Shown: positions 1-9,489, counted from the first letter of the stretch. The stretch: DNA of 64,000 nt from Gemmatimonas sp. (GCA_011390935.1 JAABRL010000023.1:1-64000); one strand, 5' to 3'. Program-made: numbers and translations. The notes: generated by a model not told the origin, from the letters alone.

Positions 1-916
1 TGCTCAGCGTCCGCAGCTCGCTCGCCGCGAGCCGGAGCGGAATCGGTATCTCGGGCGCGGCCAGCTCGGCGTCATCGAGCGCCTGAGCCAGCGCACCAGC
101 GTCCGGGAATCGCGCGTCGGCGTCCTTCTCCAGACAGCGATCGATGGCACGACAGAGCGCCGCGGGCAAGTCGGGGCGCGCCGTGGCGATCGGTGGCAGC
201 CGTTCGGTGAGCTGCCGCACGAGCACGCGTTGCGCGCTGTCGGCACCCATCGCGGTGGTGCCTGTGAGCGCGAACCACATCACGAGGCCCAGCGCATACA
301 GGTCGCTGCGTCCGTCCACGCCCTCGCCGGCGGCCTGCTCCGGGCTCATGTACTCGGGGGTGCCCACTACTTCCCCCACACGCGTGAGGCCGTTGGCGCG
401 CACATCGGGCGCGGTGCTGCTGGGGCGCGCCACACCGAAGTCCATGAGCAGCGCACGCGAGGAGGCGCGCTCGAGCATGAGGTTGTCGGGCTTGATGTCG
501 CGATGCACCACGCCGCGACCGTGTGCGTACGACAGCGCATAGGCGACATCGTGCATGAGCCGCACCGCTTCGCGTGTCGTGAGCGGGCCCGTGCGCCGCA
601 CGCGCTCGCTCAGCGTTTCGCCTTCCACGAAGCCCATCGTGAACGCCAGCAGGTTGCCGTGTTCTTCGACGGAGTAGACGGGGACGATGTTCGGATGCGA
701 GAAGGAGGCGGCGAGGCGCGTCTCCCGCAGAAAGCGCTCGCGCAGTCCGGGGTCATCGGCGAACTCGGGTGGCAGCACCTTGAGCGCCACCAGGCGGTCG
801 AGCGCCAGCTCGCGCGCCAGGTAGACGGCACCCATCCCCCCTTTGCCGAGCGCACGATCGATGCGAAAGCGGGAGGCGAGCTGCGTATGCAGGAGATCGA
901 GGTCAGCCGAGGGCAT
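1..916 (-). CDS. Ser/Thr protein kinase, C-terminus cut by window edge
   Basis: Hanks-type serine/threonine kinase read on the minus strand from an ATG at 916. The kinase domain looks complete and active: a glycine-rich loop GKGGMG near residues 24-29, the VALK lysine near residue 46, the catalytic VHRDIKPDN near residue 137, a DFGVA metal-binding motif and a TPEYMSPEQ activation segment. About 305 residues are present and the frame is still open at base 1, so the usual juxtamembrane, transmembrane and sensor region is missing. Its substrate is unknown. The upstream frame stays open past the ATG, so a longer N-terminus is possible, but the kinase fold begins directly after this start. Confidence 0.9.
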   Translation of the reverse strand, partial: MPSADLDLLHTQLASRFRIDRALGKGGMGAVYLARELALDRLVALKVLPPEFADDPGLRERFLRETRLAASFSHPNIVPVYSVEEHGNLLAFTMGFVEGETLSERVRRTGPLTTREAVRLMHDVAYALSYAHGRGVVHRDIKPDNLMLERASSRALLMDFGVARPSSTAPDVRANGLTRVGEVVGTPEYMSPEQAAGEGVDGRSDLYALGLVMWFALTGTTAMGADSAQRVLVRQLTERLPPIATARPDLPAALCRAIDRCLEKDADARFPDAGALAQALDDAELAAPEIPIPLRLAASELRTLS

Positions 917-1082
917 GCGCGTATAGTCGGGCGCGGGATGCGGACTGTCCAGACAGACCGGGCCGCGCTCGGTCGAGCACGCCATGTGCGACGTGGCATT
1001 GCTGGCGCGGCTCGCACGCTCGCGTTTCATTAGCGAGCGCCGTGCTGCTGCGCGGTTCGTTTCCCCTACCACGGAGCCCGTG

Positions 1083-1475
1083 ATGCGTTCGACTCTCTCC
1101 CTGCGTGGCGCGGTGCTCGCCTGCGCCCTCTCCTTCTCGGCTGGCGCTGGCGCGGTCTACGCGCAGCAGCAGGCACAGCAGACCCGCCGCGAGCCGCAGT
1201 TCGAAAACGCTCACCTGAAGGTGTGGAAGTCGATCATTCTTCCGAACCAGCCGCTCACGCAGCACCGCCACGATCACGGACGCGCGCTGGTGGCGTTGAC
1301 GGACGGTGTGCTCGATGTCGTAAGCCCCACTGGCAAGACGCTGACGACGTATCGCTGGGAGAAGGGGCGCGCCTACTGGCTGGACGCCGATCCGGTGGGC
1401 GAGACGCACGCGGACGTGAACAATACGGGCCAGCCGATCGAGGTGATCGTGGTGGAGCTCAAGAACGATCGGTAG
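1083..1475 (+). CDS. secreted cupin-like small protein
   Basis: Protein of 130 residues. Residues 1-27 form a signal peptide ending near VYAQ, and the rest is a single small beta-rich cupin-like domain. QHRHDHGRALVAL fits cupin motif 1 with candidate metal-binding histidines, and the later GETHADVNNTG could supply motif 2. The frame is open further upstream, but the ATG at 1083 is chosen because the signal peptide begins there. A periplasmic binding or enzymatic role is likely, but no substrate can be named. It is convergent with upp. Confidence 0.7.
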   Translation: MRSTLSLRGAVLACALSFSAGAGAVYAQQQAQQTRREPQFENAHLKVWKSIILPNQPLTQHRHDHGRALVALTDGVLDVVSPTGKTLTTYRWEKGRAYWLDADPVGETHADVNNTGQPIEVIVVELKNDR

Positions 1476-1521
1476 AGGCGGGAGGCGTCAACGGGCAGCG
1501 TGCGTGGCGGCGCGCAATGCC

Positions 1522-2178
1522 CTACCGCGTCCCGAACAACCGGTCGCCCGCGTCCCCAAGCCCCGGCAGGATGTAGCCGCTCTCGTTCAACTGCCGGTCG
1601 AGTGCCGCCGTGAAGACGTGCACGTCGGGGTGTGCGTCGGCCATTTTTCGCACACCTTCAGGCGCAGCAACAAGACACAATAGGCGCACACTATTGGCAC
1701 CGGCGCGCTTGAGTGAACTCACGGCTGCCGCCGCGCTCCCCCCGGTGGCCAGCATCGGGTCGAGCAGCAGAAAATCCCGTGACTCGGCGTCGCCCGGCAC
1801 CTTGAAGTAGTAGTCCACCGGCTCGAGGGTGTCGTGGTCGCGGTAGAGCCCGATGTGCCCCACCCGGGCGCTTGGCACCAGCCGCAGGATTCCCTCCACC
1901 ATGCCCAGGCCGGCGCGCAGGATGGGGACGAGCACGAGCTTCTTGCCTGCGACGGCCCAGCCGGTGGTGCTTTCGAGCGGCGTCTCCACGGGGATGGGCT
2001 CCACGGCCAGGTCGGCCGTCGCTTCGTAGGCCATGAGCATGGCGATCTCGTCGACCAGCTCCTTGAAGGTCTTCACGCTCGTTTCGCGGTCGCGCAGCAG
2101 CGTGACCTTGTGGCGCACGAGCGGGTGATCCACCACGGTGAGCGTGGGGAAGTCGGGGTGCGGAGCGGCGACGCGCAT
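1522..2178 (-). CDS. upp: uracil phosphoribosyltransferase
   Basis: Makes UMP from uracil and PRPP in pyrimidine salvage in the cytoplasm. At 218 residues it has the normal family length. The N-terminal [13 protein letters not shown] and [10 protein letters not shown] segments are typical of UPRT. The PRPP-binding loop is [13 protein letters not shown] around residues 138-150, and the C-terminal uracil-binding [19 protein letters not shown] is intact. The ATG at 2178 gives the expected N-terminus. The mRNA upstream is pyrimidine-rich with no Shine-Dalgarno. It is transcribed divergently from the small gene at 2262. Confidence 0.97.
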   Translation of the reverse strand: MRVAAPHPDFPTLTVVDHPLVRHKVTLLRDRETSVKTFKELVDEIAMLMAYEATADLAVEPIPVETPLESTTGWAVAGKKLVLVPILRAGLGMVEGILRLVPSARVGHIGLYRDHDTLEPVDYYFKVPGDAESRDFLLLDPMLATGGSAAAAVSSLKRAGANSVRLLCLVAAPEGVRKMADAHPDVHVFTAALDRQLNESGYILPGLGDAGDRLFGTR

Positions 2179-2247
2179 GGCAGGTGGGACGAGGAGCGAA
2201 AGGAGGCGGCGGCTCGTCGAAGCTAGCGGTCGGCCGAGCGAGGGCGC

Positions 2248-2253
2248 TAGTTT
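2248..2253 (+). promoter_or_regulatory. -10 box TAGTTT, leaderless-type
   Basis: TAGTTT lies 8 bases before the ATG at 2262, where a sigma-70 -10 element would put the transcription start at or next to the start codon. No Shine-Dalgarno is present and no convincing -35 is seen. Confidence 0.45.
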
Positions 2254-2261
2254 AGCGCATC

Positions 2262-2441
2262 ATGAAGGAATATCAGGCGGTAATCGTGCGCTTGGGCAAG
2301 CGCGTGCGCGACGACGAGGACGCCCTCACGGATCTGCTCAACGAGCGGAGTCGTGGCGGTTGGACGCCCACGCTCATGACGCAGGATAGCAGCCGCCTGA
2401 CGGTGCTGTTCTCTCGCGAGGCCCCGAACGTCGACGGCTGA
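2262..2441 (+). CDS. small DUF4177-like protein
   Basis: A 59-residue cytoplasmic protein beginning MKEYQAVIVRLGK and containing LLNERSRGGWTPTLMTQD. This pattern (a short beta strand, a helix with LN, then GW and another strand) resembles DUF4177, a family of small proteins of unknown role. Its GC-rich codon use matches its neighbours. The stop codon falls inside the open frame of the DUF2156 gene that follows, so the two are probably co-transcribed and may be translationally coupled. The assignment rests on pattern only. Confidence 0.6.
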   Translation: MKEYQAVIVRLGKRVRDDEDALTDLLNERSRGGWTPTLMTQDSSRLTVLFSREAPNVDG

Positions 2442-2523
2442 GCCGGCGACCGGGTCGGCCCGCGACGCCCGCGCGCTCGACGCGCTGCGTCGGTACGGGT
2501 GGGCGGCGACCAGCTTCCAGATA

Positions 2524-3816
2524 TTGGAATCAGCTTTCCTGATCTGGGAAGACCCGCAGGGGCATGGGCTGGTCGGCTATGTGGATACCGGCGCGGCCTG
2601 GGTCGCTGGCGGCGAGCCGATCGCGGCGCCGGAACGGGTACTCGAGGTCGCGCAGCGATTCTTTGCGGCGGCGCAGGCGTCGGGTCGCCGCGCCTGCTGC
2701 TTTGCCACCGAAGGCCGTCTCGCAGAGCTCCCGGAGACGCGACGACTGCTGCTCGGCGAGCAACCGGTGTGGGATCCTGCGGCATGGCCAGACACGTTGG
2801 CGACCGCCCGATCGCTGCGGGCCCAACTGCGCCGAGCCGCGAGCCACGGGGTCACGGTGCGTCCCGTGGCGGCGGCGGAGGTGGCCGAGGGAACGCCGTT
2901 TCGCATCGCGCTCGACCAAGTGGTGACGAGGTGGCGCGCCTCTCGGGCCTTGGCCACCATGGGCTTTCTCGTGCAGGTCGAGCCATTCCGCGAACTGAAC
3001 GAACGGATGTTGTTTGTCGCCGAACGATCGGGTGGTCCCGTCGCACTGCTGTCCATGGCACCCGTCTTCGCCCGTGCCGGCTGGCTGTTCGAGGATCTGC
3101 TGCGCGATCCGTCGGCGCCGAACGGGACGACCGAGCTGTTGGTGGACGCCGGGATGCGCGCCGCCGCCATGCGCGGCAGCCGCTGGGCCACCCTCGGATT
3201 GGCGCCGCTGGCGGGGCCGGTCACGCCATGGCTCGCGCGGGTGCGACGCTGGGCAACTCCCCTCTTCAACTTCACGGGGCTGACGCAGTTCAAGGCCAAG
3301 CTGCGGCCCGCGTCGTGGGCGCCCATCTGGATGGTGCACCCGGCGCTTACCCCCACGTGGCGCGCGTTGCTCGACGCACTCACGGCGTTCGCGGGCGGCT
3401 CGCTCGTGCGCTACGGCTGGCGCACACTGCTGCGAGGCCCGCAGCCGGTGCTGGCGGCCATGGCCGCGATGCTGGTGCCGTGGACGCTGGTGCTCGCCAC
3501 GCTCGATACCGACCGGTGGTATCCCGCGCCATGGGTGCAGGGCGCGTGGGTGAGCTTCGACGTCACGCTCTGTGTGATGATCGCAGTGCTTGCCCTCCGC
3601 TGGCGCCAGCGGCTCGGGGTCGCGGTGGCGAGTGCGGTGACCGCGGATGTGCTGGTGACCCTGTGGCAGGCGGTCACATGGTATCTGCCGCGCGCCGTGA
3701 GCGTCGCTGAGTATCTCGGCGCCGCGATCGCGGTGACGGCGCCGGCGCTCGCAGCGGTCGTGTTGTGGGGGCGGGTGCGGCGCGGGGTGCAGATGCAGCG
3801 GACCTCACGCCCCTGA
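2524..3816 (+). CDS. DUF2156 (MprF C-terminal-like) membrane protein
   Basis: About 430 residues. The first roughly 300 resemble the DUF2156/GNAT-like catalytic domain of phosphatidylglycerol lysyltransferases (GYVDTGAAWVAGGEPIA, then a central MGFLVQVEPF region and FNFTGLTQFKAKLRP near residue 260). About four hydrophobic segments follow (residues ~315-425), so the soluble domain precedes the membrane part, the reverse of MprF. The only conventional start in frame is TTG at 2524, but family-like sequence (LRRYGWAATSFQ) lies just upstream in the same frame, which is open from 2401. CTG at 2485 or another non-standard start is therefore possible. The lipid or amino-acid substrate is unknown. 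Confidence 0.75.
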   Translation: MESAFLIWEDPQGHGLVGYVDTGAAWVAGGEPIAAPERVLEVAQRFFAAAQASGRRACCFATEGRLAELPETRRLLLGEQPVWDPAAWPDTLATARSLRAQLRRAASHGVTVRPVAAAEVAEGTPFRIALDQVVTRWRASRALATMGFLVQVEPFRELNERMLFVAERSGGPVALLSMAPVFARAGWLFEDLLRDPSAPNGTTELLVDAGMRAAAMRGSRWATLGLAPLAGPVTPWLARVRRWATPLFNFTGLTQFKAKLRPASWAPIWMVHPALTPTWRALLDALTAFAGGSLVRYGWRTLLRGPQPVLAAMAAMLVPWTLVLATLDTDRWYPAPWVQGAWVSFDVTLCVMIAVLALRWRQRLGVAVASAVTADVLVTLWQAVTWYLPRAVSVAEYLGAAIAVTAPALAAVVLWGRVRRGVQMQRTSRP

Positions 3817-3820
3817 GCAC

Positions 3821-3834
3821 GCGCGATGTCGCGC
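3821..3834. terminator. short GC hairpin between convergent genes
   Basis: GCGCGA-TG-TCGCGC is a perfect 6-bp stem with a 2-base loop, located between the converging DUF2156 and DUF1648 genes. There is no U-tract, so a terminator role is only plausible. Confidence 0.3.
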
Positions 3835-4359
3835 CTAGCGCTGCGATGCCTGCCACGCCGCGTGCGCACGCTCGGTCGCCGAGTTGAGGCGCCACACGAG
3901 CACCAGCAGCAATGGCGCGAGCCCGAAGCTCACCACCAGGAGCACCGCGCTGCTCGTGCTGCTCGTGCGTCCCTGCGCGCTCTGCCACAGCATCCATTGC
4001 ACGCCGAGCATGATGACCATCATCAGCAGACTGGTGATGTCCATGAAGATGCGCATCTGCGCAATCACGGGCGCGCGTGCTGCCGGCGGCAGCGCCAACA
4101 GTTTGTCCTTGGACGGAAAGTTGAAGAGCTCCGGACGCGAGGGGAGCAGCGTGCCGATCCCCTGGGTGAGCGCGAGGGTGAACAGCGCAATCGCGGGCAG
4201 CATGCCCCAGGAAACCGGAGTGCGCGCCGTGGTGCGCGTGATGTCTCCGGCAGCGTTGATCTGCTGCGGAATGTCGGCGGGGAGCAACTCGTACGTGGTC
4301 ACACTGAAGGCAACCAGAGCGAGCCAGAGCGCCCAGGGAAGCAATCGGAGCGGCGTCAT
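3835..4359 (-). CDS. DUF1648 domain membrane protein
   Basis: A 174-residue integral membrane protein with about four transmembrane helices. After the first helix it has the DUF1648 signature (ELLPADIPQQINAAGDITR). DUF1648 occurs in SdpI-like immunity and signalling proteins and in many stand-alone membrane proteins of unknown function. The ATG at 4359 starts 8 bases after the stop of the CLC gene, so the two form a unit. An in-frame extension upstream through the CLC gene is open but is not protein-like. Confidence 0.75.
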   Translation of the reverse strand: MTPLRLLPWALWLALVAFSVTTYELLPADIPQQINAAGDITRTTARTPVSWGMLPAIALFTLALTQGIGTLLPSRPELFNFPSKDKLLALPPAARAPVIAQMRIFMDITSLLMMVIMLGVQWMLWQSAQGRTSSTSSAVLLVVSFGLAPLLLVLVWRLNSATERAHAAWQASQR

Positions 4360-4367
4360 GCGCAGTC

Positions 4368-6440
4368 CTACGGCCTGTCGCTCGGTGTGGTTCCGCCCAG
4401 TGGTCCGATGGCCATACCGACGCCTGAGGGCAGATCGAGCGGTGCTTCGTGCGGAGCAGGCACCGGGTGCTCCGCCGTGGTGACGGGCCGATCGATCAGC
4501 ACGGCGCGCTCCACGACACGCGTGAGGTGCGCCCGGGTGATCAGGCCCATGAGTCGGCCGTTCGGTCCGTCCACCACGGGCAGCGCGGCGAGATCGCGTG
4601 CGCCCATGCGGCGCAGGACATCGTCGAGTGGGGTGTCGAGCGTCACGGCCGGAATCGATTCGGCCAGGTCCGCCACGATCAGCAGGGGGAGCGCATCGCG
4701 TTCGCGAGAGGCGCGGGCCAGTGCGCCCACCGGAAGGATGCCGGCCAACACGCCGTTGGCATCGGCGACCGGAAACATCGGCTGCCCGCTGAAGGCGACG
4801 CGTGACAACACGGCGTCCACCCGCTCGTGCTCCCGCACCACCAGCGGCGCCATATCGCACGCATCGCGCACGGTGAGTTTGGCCAGCACCTCGCGCTCAC
4901 TGTCACGCTTGAGCACGATGCCGCGACGGCGCAGCCATCCGCTATACAGATCGTCCTGCTCGAAGCGTTTGGCGATCACCACGGCCAATCCGGTCACCAG
5001 CAAGAGTGGGGGCATGAGCGCGTAGTCGTCGGTGAGCTCGAAGACGAGCAGCACGGCCGTGATGGGCGCGCCCGTGCTCGCCCCGACCACGGCGCCCATG
5101 CCCACGAACGCCCACGCGGCCGGCGTGATGGAAATAGAGGGCACGAGCCACGCGATCAAGCCGGCGAGTGCGCTCCCCGTTGCCGCCCCAACGTAGAGTG
5201 TGGGGGCGAACAGTCCGCCCGATCCCCCGGTGCCCAGCGTGAGCGACGTGGCCACGATCTTGGCGAAGAGCAGTCCGAGAATGATCCACCAGGCCGTGCC
5301 GTCGAACAGTTCGGCCGGCACCACCATGTGTCCTTTGCCCAGCAGCAGTCCACCGGAGAGCCAGACCAGCAACCCCACGGCCGTCCCGCCGATACCGGCG
5401 CGCACAAGAGGCGCCACGTTCCAGGCGCGCGCCGATTTGCCCACGGCAAAGTAGGTGCGCACGAAGAGTACCGTCACCAGCCCGCAGGCGATGCCCAGCA
5501 GCGGCGGCAGCGCCAGCAGTTCGAACCAGGAGCGCGACGGGTGCAGCGCCGGAATGGGGAAGGCGGGGTGCACGCCGAAGACCGACTGCGAGACCACGGC
5601 GGCGGTGACGCTACTGACGACAACCGTCGGGAAGGCGGCCACCTGCAGCCCGCCGAGCAGCTCCTCGAGCGCGAAGAACGCGCCGGCGAGCGGGGCATTG
5701 AAGGCGGCGGAAATGCCGGCCGCCGTGCCGGCGCTCACGAGCAGCCGAGTGCGGTCGCGCGAAAACCGGAACGTGCGCGAGAGCCATGAGCCGATCCCGC
5801 CACCGAGCACCGCTGCCGGTCCCTCGCTTCCCACGGAGCCACCGGCCCCGAGCGTGACGGCGCTCGCGAGGCTGCGGGCGGCGAGCGGCTTCACGGGCAT
5901 GTGTCCGCCGTCCTGGGCTACGCGACGCTTGAGATCGGGGACGTTGAGCCCTTCTTCGCCCGGGGCGAAGCGCCGCATGATGGCGGCGGCCGCAATGAAG
6001 CCGGCGGCGGTGAGCACCGGGCGATAGATCGGGTTGCGCAGCGCTTCGACCTCACGCCCCGGCAGCGTCACGAAGAGCCAGTCGCTGAAGTCGATCAGCT
6101 TGTAGAACCCGACGATACCGAGGGCGGCGCCGATGCCGATGAGTACAGCGAAGACCAGCAGGATCGCGTTCTCACTGACGGCGGTCGTGCCGAGCCAGTC
6201 GACGAGATCGTCCCAGCCGCTGCGAGCGAGTCGCCCCGGCCCGTACGTGACGCGTCGTGCCTGCCGGCGGGCCTGCACGTAGAGTGTGCGCAACCGATAC
6301 GCCAAGCGCTTGCCGGCGGGTCCGAGCGCGCTGAGGCGCTTCAGCAGTGCGCGCTGCAGATCGCGAGGCCCGCTTCCGCGCGGCGTCGGTGGCGGCAACG
6401 GCATGGCGGGCGGGCGATCAGCGGGAGGCGGCGCGGGCAT
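4368..6440 (-). CDS. CLC chloride channel/transporter with CBS pair
   Basis: Voltage-gated chloride channel family protein of 690 residues. The membrane domain (~residues 95-490) has GGSVGSEGP, which keeps the gating glutamate but has Ser where CLC-ec1 has Arg; GAFFALEE; and GTGGSGGLFAP. The region matching the first selectivity motif reads EEGLNVPD, without the GSGIP serine. A C-terminal CBS pair (~residues 520-650) probably binds nucleotides and regulates transport. The N-terminal 90 residues are basic and Pro-rich. Whether it is a channel or an H+/Cl- exchanger cannot be told here. Confidence 0.93.
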   Translation of the reverse strand: MPAPPPADRPPAMPLPPPTPRGSGPRDLQRALLKRLSALGPAGKRLAYRLRTLYVQARRQARRVTYGPGRLARSGWDDLVDWLGTTAVSENAILLVFAVLIGIGAALGIVGFYKLIDFSDWLFVTLPGREVEALRNPIYRPVLTAAGFIAAAAIMRRFAPGEEGLNVPDLKRRVAQDGGHMPVKPLAARSLASAVTLGAGGSVGSEGPAAVLGGGIGSWLSRTFRFSRDRTRLLVSAGTAAGISAAFNAPLAGAFFALEELLGGLQVAAFPTVVVSSVTAAVVSQSVFGVHPAFPIPALHPSRSWFELLALPPLLGIACGLVTVLFVRTYFAVGKSARAWNVAPLVRAGIGGTAVGLLVWLSGGLLLGKGHMVVPAELFDGTAWWIILGLLFAKIVATSLTLGTGGSGGLFAPTLYVGAATGSALAGLIAWLVPSISITPAAWAFVGMGAVVGASTGAPITAVLLVFELTDDYALMPPLLLVTGLAVVIAKRFEQDDLYSGWLRRRGIVLKRDSEREVLAKLTVRDACDMAPLVVREHERVDAVLSRVAFSGQPMFPVADANGVLAGILPVGALARASRERDALPLLIVADLAESIPAVTLDTPLDDVLRRMGARDLAALPVVDGPNGRLMGLITRAHLTRVVERAVLIDRPVTTAEHPVPAPHEAPLDLPSGVGMAIGPLGGTTPSDRP

Positions 6441-6445
6441 TTCCC

Positions 6446-6451
6446 AATGTA
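6446..6451 (-). promoter_or_regulatory. -10 box TACATT, leaderless-type
   Basis: On the minus strand TACATT ends 5 bases before the CLC ATG at 6440. There is no Shine-Dalgarno in the gap. The arrangement matches the other leaderless candidates in this window. Confidence 0.4.
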
Positions 6452-6563
6452 GGGAGCCGTGACAGAAGATGGGTGGGCGGGCATGTTTGTGGGCTGTGGT
6501 GCGCGGCCGATGATGCGCGGCGCGTGTGCACCGAGATGATCAGGACATCAATCCGGGGATGGC

Positions 6564-7187
6564 ATGCAGCAGCGGGTGGTACGACGCAGTGTGATCGGAG
6601 GAGCAGCCGGTGTGCTCATGGCGGCGTGCGGCGGTGCCGCGGGGCGACCGGGCGCCACGCCATCCCTTCCGCCGCAGCCGGTGATCACGGTCGCCGTGGA
6701 ACCCGGCGTGACCGGCATGGTGAACCCACCGGGGACACCGTCGGTGAGCGGTGCACTGCGCACGTTGCACGCGCTGCAGTACGTGGATGTGCGCGTAGGC
6801 ACCGGCGATTCGCTGCAATCGCGGCAATGCGTCTACGCGCACTACACCGGCTGGCTCGCCGACGGCACGAAGTTCGACTCGTCGCGCGACAGCACGCGCA
6901 CGGGGGAGCCCCGTGAGCCGATCTCCTTTCCACAGGGCATGCGGCGGGTAATCCCAGGGTGGGACTACGGGTTTGAAGGCATGCGGGTGGGTGGACTGCG
7001 TCGGCTGGTCATTCCCTTTCCACTTGCGTACGGGGAAGCGGGGCGCCCGCCGGTGATTCCGGAGCGTGCGACGCTGGTATTCGATGTCGAGCTGCTGGCG
7101 GTGCGCGACACGCTCGCGCGTGGCCCGGATGAGGCGATCTTTCCCGGCGCGCCGCCGCAGTGCCAGGGCTGGCGTGAACTGCCGTAA
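6564..7187 (+). CDS. FKBP-type peptidyl-prolyl isomerase lipoprotein
   Basis: A 207-residue exported prolyl isomerase. The N-terminus has an arginine pair (VVRRSVIGG, possibly Tat-like) and a lipobox LMAAC with Cys22, so it is probably a lipoprotein. The FKBP domain occupies residues ~75-180: VYAHYTGWLADGTKFDSS, the FPQGMRRVIPGWDYGFEGMRVGG active-site stretch, and IPFPLAYGE. The C-terminus carries a short extension with one further cysteine. Its likely role is protein folding in the periplasm or outer membrane. The next gene starts 13 bases later. Confidence 0.92.
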   Translation: MQQRVVRRSVIGGAAGVLMAACGGAAGRPGATPSLPPQPVITVAVEPGVTGMVNPPGTPSVSGALRTLHALQYVDVRVGTGDSLQSRQCVYAHYTGWLADGTKFDSSRDSTRTGEPREPISFPQGMRRVIPGWDYGFEGMRVGGLRRLVIPFPLAYGEAGRPPVIPERATLVFDVELLAVRDTLARGPDEAIFPGAPPQCQGWRELP

Positions 7188-7200
7188 GCCGCGCGCGCTG

Positions 7201-9447
7201 ATGCGCGGCGTGGCGCGAGCGGTGGCGGTGATGGGCGCAATGCTGGTGCTGGCGGTCCCGTCTGCCTCGGCGCAGCCAGTTGATTCGGCGAGCGCGTCGT
7301 CGCGCGTGATTCGAAAGCTCACGGCTACACGCCTCACGACGCCGATTCAACTCGACGGCGTGGTGGACAGCACCGAATGGCGGGGCATCCCGCGCAGCGG
7401 CGATTTCATGCAGTACTTCCCGTTCGATACGTCGCCGGCGCGTGCGCCGGTCGAGTTCATGATGGCGTATGACGACGAGACGCTCTATCTCGGCGCCATT
7501 CTGTACGACTATGGGCAGGGCGGCTATGTGTCCGCGTCGCTGCGTCGCGACTACCGAGGCAGCGCGAACGATGGGGTGACCCTCGTACTCGATCCATGGC
7601 GTGATGGCACCACCGGCGTGTTCTTCGGCGTGAATCCGTACAACGTGCAGCGCGAAGGGCTGATCGTGAACGGCGGCGTGAGCGGTGAGGACTTCGATCG
7701 CTCGTGGGACAACGTGTGGTCGAGCGAGACGTATCGCGGCGACGGCTACTGGTCGGTGGAAATGGCCATCCCGTTCAAAGCGCTCCGTTTTCACGCGGGT
7801 GAAGACACGTGGGGAATGAACTTCTATCGCATTGACAGCAAGGCCAATGAGCGGACCACGTGGAGTCCGATTCCGCGGCAGTTTCAGGTGTACAGTCTGG
7901 CGTATCTCGGTGAGCTGACGTGGGACACGCCCATGAACGCGCGCAGTTCGGGATTCACGCTCATTCCGTATGCCGCGGGTGACGCGACGCGTCAGTATGA
8001 AGGCGGGTTGGTGAAGCAGTCGGGTGGTGACGTGGGACTCGATGCGAAGGTGATGCTCACACCGTCGCTCAACCTCGACCTTACGGTCAATCCCGATTTT
8101 TCGCAGGTCGAGGTGGACGAGCAGCAGACGAATCTGGACCGGTTCGAGTTGTTCTTTCCCGAGCGGCGGCAATTCTTTTTGGAGAACGCCGATCTGTTCG
8201 CCGGCTTCGGCTTCAACAACGCCCGCCCGTTCTTCTCGCGGCGCATCGGCATCGCGATCGATTCGAGCACGGGGCAGAATGTGCAGAATCGCATTATCGG
8301 TGGCGCGCGTGTGAGTGGGCGGTTGAGCGACGACTGGCGCATCGGGCTGATGTCGATGCAGGCCGCCACGGACGACGCGATCGGCGTGGATGGACGCAAC
8401 TATGCCGTGGCGGCGGCGCAGCGCCAGCTGTTCAGCCGTTCCAACCTCGCGTTCATTGCGGTGAATGAACAGACGAACTCGGGCGGTCCGCTCGATCCGC
8501 GCCGAGGGGACTCGGTCTCGGCAAGCCGGCTGATCGGTATGGACTACAATCTGGCGTCAGCCGACGGGGCGTGGACCGGCAAGCTGTTTCACCACCAGCA
8601 GGTAACGCAGGGCGCGGGCGGTGACGCGTTCTCGCACGGCGCGTTCCTGGAGCGCAACGCGCGTCTCTGGCGGGCCCGGTGGGAGCACCAGATCATCGGT
8701 GACGGATTCGATGCACGCACCGGCTTCGTGCCGCGTCGCGGCTTTCAGCGGGTGAATCCCGAGTTCGAAATCAGTCGCTTTCCGGCGGGATCCCCGATCA
8801 ATCGACATGTGCTGCGCTTGGAAGGCAACTTCACATGGGACGATCCATGGGGGCTGACCGACCGCAATCTGTCTGCCCGGTACTCCGCCGAGTTCCGCAA
8901 CACGGGACGCGCCGATGTAACAGCACGCACACGGTACGTGCAGCTGTTTGCGCCCTTCCGCCCGGTGCGTGGCGACGGGCTGGCGTTTCAGCCCGGCGAG
9001 GCCTTCGAGCAACCCGAGCTCGAGGCCAGCATCACGACGGATCCGCGCGAAGTGGTGTCCGGCACGTTTCGCTTGCGCGGGGGGCGATACTTCAATGGAT
9101 CACTCCGGCAGACGTCCGGGTCGTTGAACTATCGGTGGCGGCAATACGCCACGGGCGCGCTCACCTGGAACGTGAGCCAGATCGATCTCGCCTCGGGCTA
9201 CGACGATGCGACGCTGTGGCTGTTCGGATCGCGCATCGACATCACGTTCACGACGACGCTGTTCTGGACCACGTTCACGCAGTACAACAGCCAGTTCGAC
9301 AACTTGAACATCAACAGCCGACTCCAGTGGCGCTTCCTGCCGGCGTCCGACCTGTTCATCGTCTACACGGACAACTATGTACCAGATGGGCTGCGCGCCA
9401 AGAACCGGGCGCTGCTCGCCAAGGTCAGCTGGTGGCTCAATCTGTGA
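7201..9447 (+). CDS. DUF5916 outer-membrane protein with CBM9-like domain
   Basis: A 748-residue secreted protein. The signal peptide ends near ASAQ (residue 23). Residues ~40-230 form a CBM9/DOMON-like sandwich (TTPIQLDGVVDSTEWRG at its start). The remainder is the DUF5916 region, rich in alternating aromatic strands (PERRQFFLENADLF is characteristic) and ending in LLAKVSWWLNL, which looks like a final outer-membrane beta strand. Such proteins are common in Bacteroidota and Gemmatimonadota. Their substrate is unknown, and carbohydrate binding is inferred from the N-domain only. The ATG at 7201 is chosen because the signal peptide begins there. Confidence 0.88.
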   Translation: MRGVARAVAVMGAMLVLAVPSASAQPVDSASASSRVIRKLTATRLTTPIQLDGVVDSTEWRGIPRSGDFMQYFPFDTSPARAPVEFMMAYDDETLYLGAILYDYGQGGYVSASLRRDYRGSANDGVTLVLDPWRDGTTGVFFGVNPYNVQREGLIVNGGVSGEDFDRSWDNVWSSETYRGDGYWSVEMAIPFKALRFHAGEDTWGMNFYRIDSKANERTTWSPIPRQFQVYSLAYLGELTWDTPMNARSSGFTLIPYAAGDATRQYEGGLVKQSGGDVGLDAKVMLTPSLNLDLTVNPDFSQVEVDEQQTNLDRFELFFPERRQFFLENADLFAGFGFNNARPFFSRRIGIAIDSSTGQNVQNRIIGGARVSGRLSDDWRIGLMSMQAATDDAIGVDGRNYAVAAAQRQLFSRSNLAFIAVNEQTNSGGPLDPRRGDSVSASRLIGMDYNLASADGAWTGKLFHHQQVTQGAGGDAFSHGAFLERNARLWRARWEHQIIGDGFDARTGFVPRRGFQRVNPEFEISRFPAGSPINRHVLRLEGNFTWDDPWGLTDRNLSARYSAEFRNTGRADVTARTRYVQLFAPFRPVRGDGLAFQPGEAFEQPELEASITTDPREVVSGTFRLRGGRYFNGSLRQTSGSLNYRWRQYATGALTWNVSQIDLASGYDDATLWLFGSRIDITFTTTLFWTTFTQYNSQFDNLNINSRLQWRFLPASDLFIVYTDNYVPDGLRAKNRALLAKVSWWLNL

Positions 9448-9489
9448 GCACCACGCGGTAGGAGCGGGTCCCATCTCTCGGGAGGCGTG

